Origin: Verrucomicrobiales bacterium | GTDB taxonomy: Bacteria; Verrucomicrobiota; Verrucomicrobiia; Verrucomicrobiales; DEV007 | Reading direction: 5' to 3' | DNA: 12,453 bases | Assembly: GCA_023253615.1 (NCBI GenBank) | Contig: JALRFZ010000258.1 | Location: 1 to 12,453 of the forward strand | In this document: one piece after another, positions 1 through 6,657 of the stretch | How positions within the stretch are numbered: the first letter of the stretch is position 1 | Layout of the letters: every line of letters starts with the position of its first letter | Translations under genes and position numbers: made by a program | Notes under the pieces: generated by a model | The model's database searches: none | What the model saw: only the letters and a program-made list of their open reading frames with translations | Told to the model about the DNA's origin: nothing

Positions 1-1055
1 GTCCACTTGGCGCTTCGCAGCAGCACCATGGTACTGAAGACCTTGTGGTTGATCTTTTTCTCGTCGAGGTGCCGGCTGAGCTCCTGGATATCCTGGGTGA
101 AGTTTTGCGTTTGCTTGAAGAGACGCGGCAAAGGCCCGACGATGTCCTGAGGTATTGAAGAACCGCTCTCGTTCTGAACCGCGGCCGTTTCATCGATTGC
201 CACCATGGTGACCCGGATCAAGGGTGGCACCTGCTGGGTGAACGAGGAAAACTCATCGTCCGGATCTTTCACCCGGGTGGGATCGTTGGAGTCGTAGGAA
301 TAGTTCGGGGCGATCGCGCTGAAGTTCTCATTCCGGGAAGAACCCGCGTCTTCAAGCGAATCCCGTGGAGAGATGATGATCGTCAAAATGTTTTCAGCGA
401 GCGGGTTCAAATGGGATTCGAAATCCCCCTCCCCGACCGAAAGCGCCTGCTTGTACCATTGATCAAACTCCTGATCCTCGCCCTTCTCCCGCTCCTCCTT
501 GCCGTCCTGGAAAACCTGATTCGCCTCCGCCGGCGGGCGGAACTCCATGAGTCGGAAGCGGTAACGGTCGGCTGAATCGACGAAGGAAGGTTTGAAACGG
601 CGGTCCGACCCGAAGGAGACGAAATACCCCCTCGCGTTGAAGAGGTTGTTTAGATTGCGATACTCGGTCGAGAAACCAAGCGGTGCCTGAAAAAAGACCG
701 CATGCCCGGTCGGCTGCTGCGTGGAAGTGGCCGGCAGGGCGCTTGAAACATCGTTCATCGTGATGAAATGGAGCTCGGAGGTTGGCGCATAGCGCTCGAT
801 GTCCCCCTCTTCATTGATGACCATGTCCCAATAGGTGTTGAGCGACCCCTGGCCGATGTTTTTCGCCATGAGATCGAAGGCCACCCGCGCTTCGCGGAAC
901 TGGCTGATGCGGCTCTCCGAAAACCTCCAGCTCCTCTGGATCTGATCCAGCAAAACCGTCATCATCAGCATGAGAATCGTGAGGATCCCCATCGCCACCA
1001 TCAATTCGATCAGCGAGAAAGCGGAACGATTTTCTTTCGTGTCAATCTTCTTCAT
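1..1055 (-). CDS. Verru_Chthon cassette protein C, PilW/GspJ-like pseudopilin (3' end cut by window edge)
   Basis: Reading the minus strand from ATG at 1055 gives 351 residues open to base 3, so the stop lies just outside the window. The N-terminus is a type IV prepilin signal: a 12-residue charged leader ending RSA, then FSLIELMVAMGILTILMLMM, with cleavage expected between Ala12 and Phe13 and the conserved Glu at mature position 5 (Glu17). After the hydrophobic helix come a WRFSESRISQFREAR stretch and SLNTYWD, which I recognise as characteristic of Verru_Chthon cassette protein C. The visible C-terminus, VFSTMVLLRSAKW, resembles the usual end of the family, so only a few residues are probably missing. 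Architecture and Glu+5 fit a GspJ/PilW-like minor pseudopilin of the inner membrane and periplasm. The start overlaps the stop of cassette B as ATGA. No Shine-Dalgarno is visible. Molecular function is unknown; family assignment is from memory of motifs, not a search. Confidence 0.88.
   Translation of the reverse strand, partial: MKKIDTKENRSAFSLIELMVAMGILTILMLMMTVLLDQIQRSWRFSESRISQFREARVAFDLMAKNIGQGSLNTYWDMVINEEGDIERYAPTSELHFITMNDVSSALPATSTQQPTGHAVFFQAPLGFSTEYRNLNNLFNARGYFVSFGSDRRFKPSFVDSADRYRFRLMEFRPPAEANQVFQDGKEEREKGEDQEFDQWYKQALSVGEGDFESHLNPLAENILTIIISPRDSLEDAGSSRNENFSAIAPNYSYDSNDPTRVKDPDDEFSSFTQQVPPLIRVTMVAIDETAAVQNESGSSIPQDIVGPLPRLFKQTQNFTQDIQELSRHLDEKKINHKVFSTMVLLRSAKW
1052..1055 (-). 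promoter_or_regulatory. ATGA stop/start overlap between cassette B and C
   Basis: The TGA stop of B (1054-1052) shares bases with the ATG of C (1055-1053). With no Shine-Dalgarno upstream, translation of C probably depends on ribosomes finishing B (termination-reinitiation coupling). The overlap is seen directly; the coupling is inferred. Confidence 0.75.
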
Positions 1056-1687
1056 GGTGCCACAGAAGAGTAGTCTTGTCCCATTTTGACGACCACCGAC
1101 TGATACGTCGAGATCAGGTTGCGGTATTCATCCGACTCCCAGTCGAAATTCTGCCCGAGCCCGGCAACCGGAGCCACCTCAACAATGACGGGCCGCACGA
1201 AGGTGTTCGCTTGTCCGCCGTCGAAAGAGTAACCGTCGAATCTCGAACCGCCGACCGAAGCAGGAGCCTGGGAACTTCCTCCGACGGAAGGAATCGAAAC
1301 CCTTGCCGAATAAATATGGGCGAATCCACCTTTCTTCCTCTCCTCCGACACGGATCCCTGATTGGTACTGTCGCTGAGTTCCTCGCCCTGCGCATCGTAG
1401 TAAAACTCCATGTTGTGATATTGGTCGAGCGGAGACTTGCCGCTCAAGTCCTCGAAGGGCGTCATCTGAAGTTCATTCAGGATCTGCTGGTGAATGCGGC
1501 CCTGGATCGCTTCATCACCGGCCGCCCGCATCGTTTCCATGCCCTGAGGCACCAGTCCCAGCAGCGTCACGACCGCCACCGCGGCGATCGCCATCGCGAT
1601 CGTGACTTCGATGAGACTGAATGCGCGCTGAGTAGAACTTTTTGGGGAAATCATTTTCATGGAATCAAAGCTGCCAACAGGCCTCAT
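1052..1687 (-). CDS. Verru_Chthon cassette protein B, PilV/GspI-like pseudopilin
   Basis: A 211-residue protein with a prepilin N-terminus: the leader ends STQRA, followed by FSLIEVTIAMAIAAVAVVTL, with cleavage expected after Ala22 and Glu27 as the conserved mature Glu5. After the helix, LVPQGMETMRAAGDEA and the YYDAQGEEL segment (about residues 96-104) are typical of Verru_Chthon cassette protein B, a small GspI/PilV-like protein. It should be an inner-membrane pseudopilin after processing by a prepilin peptidase encoded elsewhere. The ATG at 1687 is chosen because it overlaps the stop of A as ATGA. Internal ATGs at 1660 and 1654 would give shorter leaders closer to that of C and are real alternatives, although none has a clear ribosome binding site. 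The region 105-160 is Ser/Gly-rich and looks loop-like. Function is unknown beyond the pseudopilin character. Confidence 0.88.
   Translation of the reverse strand: MRPVGSFDSMKMISPKSSTQRAFSLIEVTIAMAIAAVAVVTLLGLVPQGMETMRAAGDEAIQGRIHQQILNELQMTPFEDLSGKSPLDQYHNMEFYYDAQGEELSDSTNQGSVSEERKKGGFAHIYSARVSIPSVGGSSQAPASVGGSRFDGYSFDGGQANTFVRPVIVEVAPVAGLGQNFDWESDEYRNLISTYQSVVVKMGQDYSSVAP
1684..1687 (-). promoter_or_regulatory. ATGA stop/start overlap between cassette A and B
   Basis: The TGA stop of A (1686-1684) overlaps the ATG at 1687-1685 assigned to B. The same arrangement recurs at the B/C junction, which supports one polycistronic message with coupled translation. If B actually starts at 1660 the overlap would be fortuitous. 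Confidence 0.65.
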
Positions 1688-4600
1688 GGTGCGAAACGAC
1701 GGGGGTTGACCACGCGATAGCGGACATACGCATCCAGACCATCGAGAGTGCCTTGGGCGAAGTCCGGAATATCATCCCCTTCCGGATTCACATATCGTTC
1801 CACCAGTGATGACCCCCGATACTCCGCCTGAACCGTGTCCGTCGAAGGATTCCACTCGGCATAGCCTCCGTCCCCGTCGCGGCGCGCCTGCTTGAGGACC
1901 TGCGCGCGATAGTGGACGAGGAACGTGTTCGATTTCGTGGTGATGCGGGTCTGGATGTTGGTGTACGGGCGCTCGCGGGAATTATCCCCCACAAGAGAAT
2001 GGTCTTTCCAGTATTTTCCGGACTCCATGTCATCGACGGATGGAACATAGGACTCGATTGCGCCCCGGTTACCGAGTTTGAGACGGTTCGAGACCTCTTC
2101 GGGGATCAAGTGAACATCACAAATCTCGGTAGCCGATTTGAAAAGATTCGCACCGTTCTCGAAACGATCGTAGAACTGGGCCAGGGTATCATCCTCGCGG
2201 ATGATCGACCTGAGTCGCTTGCCCTGGAGGTTGCCGCCATAGGGGTTGTCCCTCCAATGATATCCACGTCCGCGCCCGAAATTGTGTTTGTAGTCAAGGT
2301 GCCACTTGTTCGGAACACACAACATCATTTCCGAACGGAAGACACCACGCAGGGCCGTACTGCGCTGGATGTGCTGGAAAGGAACGATGTCGAAGTTCAA
2401 ATTGACCTTGCCCCCCGTCGACAGAGGCTCGCTGATCGCGTAGGGCTCGACGACCGGCATCCAGAAGAGATCCATGATGAGATGATCCGGAGGGTTATCC
2501 GCTCCCGGATGCCTGCGAACACCATCACGCGAACTTCCTTCCAAGGCCGGCCTGAAAAGAAGCGTGCGCCACGGATCATCCGTAGTTGCGCCCGTGGGGA
2601 GTGAGCCAAACATTCCTGGACCAGAGACGATTCGATTCGGTGAAAAATAGGCAGGACCTCCGGATTCATGCTGCCACTCCAGATTGAAGTAAGGAAACTC
2701 TCCATAGTTTCGACGGGAATCCCAATAGTCCTGCTGCTCCCGCTGAAATTTCGTCTTGAGGGAATGCGTGTTGCCTTCATCCGGCTTATTGATGTACGGA
2801 CCATCGATCATCAAACCCGCCCCGTTGTCGAAATCTCCGTAACGTTGCACATCTTTCGATTTTTCCACACCGAAAGGCAGCGGGACCTTTCCATTATACG
2901 GATTGTTACCGGGGAGGTCAGGGATGATCATGTAATCCTTCTCGATCGCAGCCCCCCAGTAGCCGCCACCCACCGCGTTGGTTTGTGAATGGGCCAACGG
3001 ACGTTCACCATAGTATCGATGCTTCTCGAACACCTCATCGTCATCGATTTCCGCCCTGGCGGCAACAACGCGAGCATCGCCATGGAGGATCTCCACAGAT
3101 TGTACGATATCCCCGATGCCGAAGGGACTTGGCCGGTGGTGGACACTGATCTGCCCGAACCTACCCGTCGCGATAGGATCCTTCGAGTTGTTGATCCCAC
3201 GCTGCGTCGAGATTCTGGTCGTTCCCTGGGCCGTCTTGTTTACCAAAGCGTTTCCCGGGTCCGCGCCTAGGCTATTGGTTTCGAGAAAGCCGAAAGTATC
3301 CTTTTCAAGCTGGTCGAACTCGTTGAAGTATCCACCATACTGGTTGCGATAATCATTTGCGCGATTCGGATCGAACATCAGCGGGCGCCGTGCCGCCAGC
3401 CCTTTGGTTGCGTATTCTTCAGCTCCGTGAAAGGTGAAATTCGGAACTTCAACAGTGATTTCCTGAATGAGCTCCCCCCCTTCGACACCATACTGGTCGA
3501 CACCGCCATTGGGGGCCGACTCCTCGGAACTTTCACCGCCGTGGTAGAATCGGAAGGTCACGTCGCCACCCTTGAAGTCAACCAATCCGGGAAGAAACAG
3601 ATTGTTATCCTTTGCCGCCCCGAGGATCTTGAAAGGGGCGGTAACCAGATCGTAGCGGTATGCGTTTGCAATTTTATCCACATCTCCTTTGACTTTGAGA
3701 TCGGTGCGCAACACATCGGGAATCAGTTCATATCCACGGTCAAAGTAGGTCAAACGGGTTCTTCCACCGGTTACATCGCGGTTGTTCGCTGCCTGGGTGC
3801 TGGGATAGCCGAGGCGCCGATAGAGGTTGTTCGTAAAGCCTCCCGTGACGGCCAATCCGTATTCGAAAGGCATCGTGCCCCCATAGCGGCGTCCACCCCA
3901 AGCCGAATCGACCCGGTTCGTCGCGAACCGCCAGATGTTCTGTGGAAACCGATCGAAACCAATGAAAGGGATCGTGTCACCCCATAAAGCGCCCGCTGGA
4001 GTTGAAGTATCCTGGAGAAAACGGAACTGATCATTTGTTTTGATTTCGATTTCAATCTCCATGTCGGGATTGATGGAATTCCAACCGATGCTTGGAGTGA
4101 ACATGTTGAAGTAGAACGCTCCTTGAACCAGTTGCTCGTCGTCTTTGAGTCTCGTCAATCCGTTGCTGAAAGGGGAACCCGATCCGCTCGGGGTAAGAGC
4201 TTCACGGCGGAACTTGAACTGAACAGGATCCCCGGACCGTGGATTCTTAGGATTCTGGACGACTGCGGCAAAGTACGCTGGGTCGAGATAGGCCAACTGC
4301 CAGTTCCAGTTTTCCGGCTTCAAGGCTTCTTGATAGAGCGGGGAGCCCGACAACCTCAGGTTCCGCAGCCAGATTGGTTCGTGTTCCGGGTTAGTTAACA
4401 GATTCCCTGTGAAATTCACCGGATGCGGGGGAAAGTTGCGGTAGACGGGGGTCTGTGAAGGAGGAAGGTTGTAGGTGCTCGCGGCGCGATATCCACGCGT
4501 CCCCATGTGGGCGGGCATGGGTGAATCGTCAGGCTCGGCACAAGAGATGACTTGGACCTGAACGGCCGAAAGCGTGTAGAAGCGGCCAAATCCCTTCGTA

Positions 4601-6396
4601 TTCTCGATTCGGATCGGCACCACCTGCCCGTGCCCCTTCATACCAATCGCCTTGTTCCTCTGATCTCGTGGATTGGTGTAGGTGATATGATTTTCAGTGT
4701 TCACGGAAACATACGCGGAATCGAAGCTGCTTCCGTAGAGACTATCGTCATGAAGGTTGGTCGTGCGGATGTAATCGAATATCTGGGTCAGGATCTGTTG
4801 ATGCGCTCCGCCAGGATATTTACTTGAAAAACTGTCACCATAACCCGGAAACGGATCCTCCAGCAGACCAAGCAGATACTGATAAAGGTCTTTGTTACGC
4901 GGAATATTCTCGTAGTCATATGTGGTGCTATCGGCATTCTTCCGCTTGAAAATGTATTCGTATCTCGGGTAGTCACCGGCATCGGCCTTGCCAAGAGACG
5001 CGCAGTAATGGATCAATCGATCAAAGGGAGAGAGATGGGTCTTCTTGTATGCCTCGGTATCATAGGGGGCATCGTAGATCGGCCAGATCGCCACACGAGG
5101 AAGGTTGAACATGTTCGTTTCAGGCGCACGGCTGTTCGCCGTGATGAAAAACTTCGAACGCTCCAGATATTCGCTCAGCTCGCTCGCAGGCACGGGACGC
5201 CCCTTGGCATCGGGAAACTCATGAGGGGTGCGGTCCGATCGCATGATGACATCGTCAATGGTCGGAAAAAGCGGCTCCTTGTCGGCAACGAGCCCGTTTT
5301 CCTCTTCTTTTCGGCGGGTGTCGATGACGCGGGTTCCGGACTCGGACCCACCCCCTACGACGCGGGGAACGACGTCGAAAAGCATCTCCATGGCATCGCG
5401 GTCATTGACGATATCCAGCACCCCGGGGGCGAGCGCGGGAATCAGGTGCGTCGAAGCCGGATGGCCGGGATATCGCTGCCACTCCTTCTGCGCCGGCTGA
5501 TATTTGCCCATGTTCATGTCCAGCTCTCCTCCCGTTTTGGGAATGTCCCAGGCAAGCCCGCCCGCATGGGTGTTGATGTTCAACTTGGTCGTTTCGTCGT
5601 CCGCCCAGAAAGCGAAGCGTGCCACCATGGGATTCTTGGCCGACGGCGTCCCGCTCCCTGAAATGACCCGGAAGGAGGATGGCGCATCGCCGGAACCACT
5701 GTCATTCAAAGTCCCCAGCGTTCCATCCGCCAGCTGATAGATCCACCTCACCGGCATGGCAACGTGGCCGTCACGGCTCTTCGCCACCCTTGCGGCCTCC
5801 TCACCCAACGCCCCCCCTTCCGCCAGTTGCCGCCCCGGCAATTCATTGTAGCTGAATCCCTCGACCCCGTCCTGATCCTCTCCGAGCGGCTGGGGCCATT
5901 GGGGCACCGAAGAGGCATTCGGATGGACAATCGGGTAATACACCTTCTCACCTCGGATGACAGGTTCGTTCAAATCCACGAAATGATGTGGTTTGTCCGA
6001 CCAGCCCTTCAAATCCATGAAATCCGACTGGAAATCGCTCCAGTCCGTCGTCTTCATCCGGTCGTCGGAATACAGCTTGTATGCAAAGTCCTGGTTCCCC
6101 CCGTCATCCCACTGCCGGATCGCACCCGGCTGCGAGGCCCAGGCCTTGGTGGTGCCGACCGTGGTCGCCTCCCGGATCTGCGCGATCACGAAGTTCACGG
6201 CCTGCTCGCCGACCTGCTGGGCCTGGAGCCCCTGCGAGTAGGTGTTGGAGGCCCGGTGTTCGCTCGTGGCCAGGGAGAAGAAGGTCAGCACGAGGATGGT
6301 CGTGAGGGCCATCACGGTGAGGACGGTGACGAGGGCGACGCCGCGTCGATCCTTGCTGAAAAGCCGGCTGGGCTTGAGGGTTTCCGGAAGTTTCAT
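1684..6396 (-). CDS. Verru_Chthon cassette protein A, giant GspK/PilX-like pseudopilin
   Basis: A 1570-residue protein, intact without frameshift. The N-terminus is a basic leader ending KDRRG, then VALVTVLTVMALTTILVLTF, with prepilin-type cleavage expected after Gly19. Mature position 5 is Thr (T24), not Glu, which is the hallmark of GspK/PilX-type tip pseudopilins. A helix rich in Gln/Ala follows (residues about 50-75, GLQAQQVGEQAVNFVIAQI), as in GspK. At about 259-276 the stretch RFAFWADDETTKLNIN resembles the core 'DE.G.LNLN' motif of GspK. The C-terminus has TRITTKSNTFLVHYRAQVL and ends YRVVNPRRFAP, which I associate with Verru_Chthon cassette protein A. GspK is only about 300 residues, so more than 1000 residues here, rich in Tyr, Trp, Gly, Asp, Asn and Pro with very few Cys, are extra. 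It is the first gene of the cassette, 261 bases after aroA. ATG at 6396 is the only sensible start; no Shine-Dalgarno is visible. Function is unknown; a large periplasmic or surface-exposed tip is inferred. Confidence 0.9.
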   Translation of the reverse strand: MKLPETLKPSRLFSKDRRGVALVTVLTVMALTTILVLTFFSLATSEHRASNTYSQGLQAQQVGEQAVNFVIAQIREATTVGTTKAWASQPGAIRQWDDGGNQDFAYKLYSDDRMKTTDWSDFQSDFMDLKGWSDKPHHFVDLNEPVIRGEKVYYPIVHPNASSVPQWPQPLGEDQDGVEGFSYNELPGRQLAEGGALGEEAARVAKSRDGHVAMPVRWIYQLADGTLGTLNDSGSGDAPSSFRVISGSGTPSAKNPMVARFAFWADDETTKLNINTHAGGLAWDIPKTGGELDMNMGKYQPAQKEWQRYPGHPASTHLIPALAPGVLDIVNDRDAMEMLFDVVPRVVGGGSESGTRVIDTRRKEEENGLVADKEPLFPTIDDVIMRSDRTPHEFPDAKGRPVPASELSEYLERSKFFITANSRAPETNMFNLPRVAIWPIYDAPYDTEAYKKTHLSPFDRLIHYCASLGKADAGDYPRYEYIFKRKNADSTTYDYENIPRNKDLYQYLLGLLEDPFPGYGDSFSSKYPGGAHQQILTQIFDYIRTTNLHDDSLYGSSFDSAYVSVNTENHITYTNPRDQRNKAIGMKGHGQVVPIRIENTKGFGRFYTLSAVQVQVISCAEPDDSPMPAHMGTRGYRAASTYNLPPSQTPVYRNFPPHPVNFTGNLLTNPEHEPIWLRNLRLSGSPLYQEALKPENWNWQLAYLDPAYFAAVVQNPKNPRSGDPVQFKFRREALTPSGSGSPFSNGLTRLKDDEQLVQGAFYFNMFTPSIGWNSINPDMEIEIEIKTNDQFRFLQDTSTPAGALWGDTIPFIGFDRFPQNIWRFATNRVDSAWGGRRYGGTMPFEYGLAVTGGFTNNLYRRLGYPSTQAANNRDVTGGRTRLTYFDRGYELIPDVLRTDLKVKGDVDKIANAYRYDLVTAPFKILGAAKDNNLFLPGLVDFKGGDVTFRFYHGGESSEESAPNGGVDQYGVEGGELIQEITVEVPNFTFHGAEEYATKGLAARRPLMFDPNRANDYRNQYGGYFNEFDQLEKDTFGFLETNSLGADPGNALVNKTAQGTTRISTQRGINNSKDPIATGRFGQISVHHRPSPFGIGDIVQSVEILHGDARVVAARAEIDDDEVFEKHRYYGERPLAHSQTNAVGGGYWGAAIEKDYMIIPDLPGNNPYNGKVPLPFGVEKSKDVQRYGDFDNGAGLMIDGPYINKPDEGNTHSLKTKFQREQQDYWDSRRNYGEFPYFNLEWQHESGGPAYFSPNRIVSGPGMFGSLPTGATTDDPWRTLLFRPALEGSSRDGVRRHPGADNPPDHLIMDLFWMPVVEPYAISEPLSTGGKVNLNFDIVPFQHIQRSTALRGVFRSEMMLCVPNKWHLDYKHNFGRGRGYHWRDNPYGGNLQGKRLRSIIREDDTLAQFYDRFENGANLFKSATEICDVHLIPEEVSNRLKLGNRGAIESYVPSVDDMESGKYWKDHSLVGDNSRERPYTNIQTRITTKSNTFLVHYRAQVLKQARRDGDGGYAEWNPSTDTVQAEYRGSSLVERYVNPEGDDIPDFAQGTLDGLDAYVRYRVVNPRRFAP

Positions 6397-6476
6397 GGCT
6401 GCTGAGAAGTGGGATTCCGAGACGAAAACAGCGGGGTCTCGTTTTTGAGGGCCGCTTTACGATGTAAATTGAAGGA

Positions 6477-6497
6477 AATACAAAGACAATACAAGAC
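6477..6497 (+). repeat. Tandem AATACAA(A)GAC direct repeat
   Basis: AATACAAAGAC (6477-6487) is followed at once by AATACAAGAC (6488-6497), one base shorter. The ATACAA half-sites are 11 bases apart, about one helical turn, and a third ATACAA lies at 6528-6533. Such spacing suits side-by-side binding of a regulator. The repeat is seen directly; the operator role is a guess. Confidence 0.45.
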
Positions 6498-6503
6498 TAT
6501 TTT

Positions 6504-6515
6504 CGCAATTCGGCA
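6504..6515 (-). promoter_or_regulatory. 12-base element TGCCGAATTGCG, copy 1 (upstream of cassette A)
   Basis: On the minus strand TGCCGAATTGCG lies 108-119 bases upstream of the cassette A start. The identical 12 bases occur in the same orientation in the other intergenic region (9536-9547). It partly overlaps the GGCAA inverted repeat. A shared regulator or promoter element is possible but unproven. Confidence 0.3.
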
Positions 6516-6526
6516 ATTTTTTTGCC
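6512..6526. repeat. Inverted repeat GGCAA-N5-TTGCC
   Basis: A perfect 5-base inverted repeat around a run of T, inside the AT-rich part of the gap upstream of cassette A. It is too short and lacks a following U-run on the minus strand, so it is not a convincing terminator. A protein-binding site is possible. Confidence 0.35.
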
Positions 6527-6527
6527 C

Positions 6528-6538
6528 ATACAATGTAT
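6528..6538. repeat. Inverted repeat ATACA-N-TGTAT
   Basis: A perfect 5-base palindrome around one central base, one base after the GGCAA repeat. TTGTAT/ATACAA half-sites are used by some GntR-type repressors, but no regulator gene is in the window, so this is only a candidate operator. Confidence 0.35.
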
Positions 6539-6657
6539 TTACCGGGCGAAATCGCGGGGTTCCGGAGGAGGAGACCGCCCGCAAGATCATCAGGAAATCC
6601 GGATCCCGACAAGCCAAAACCTTCACCGACGTGGAATTTTCCGCCGCCACCACGCTT

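Larger units (their letters stand above)
6397..6657 (-). promoter_or_regulatory. Intergenic control region upstream of the pseudopilin cassette
   Basis: A 261-base gap between the aroA stop and cassette A. Its outer parts are GC-rich like the neighbouring genes, but about 6455-6545 is strongly AT-rich and holds several short direct and inverted repeats listed separately. I see no convincing -35/-10 pair. A weak candidate on the minus strand is TTGTCT (6490-6485) upstream of AT-rich sequence. No clear rho-independent terminator for aroA is visible. Promoter activity here is inferred from position, composition and the change of operon. Confidence 0.5.

Noticed and set aside
1076..1720. A 214-codon open frame on the plus strand
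   Set aside because: It is the complement of cassette B and its prepilin helix; composition is Arg/His-rich and there is no motif.
6512..6526. The GGCAA-N5-TTGCC hairpin as the aroA terminator
   Set aside because: The stem is only five pairs, mostly weak, and no U-run follows on the minus strand.
6393..6653. An 86-codon minus-strand frame filling the gap between aroA and cassette A
   Set aside because: It runs through the repeats and AT-rich sequence, shows no domain or signal, and overlaps the cassette A start. It is more likely untranslated control sequence.
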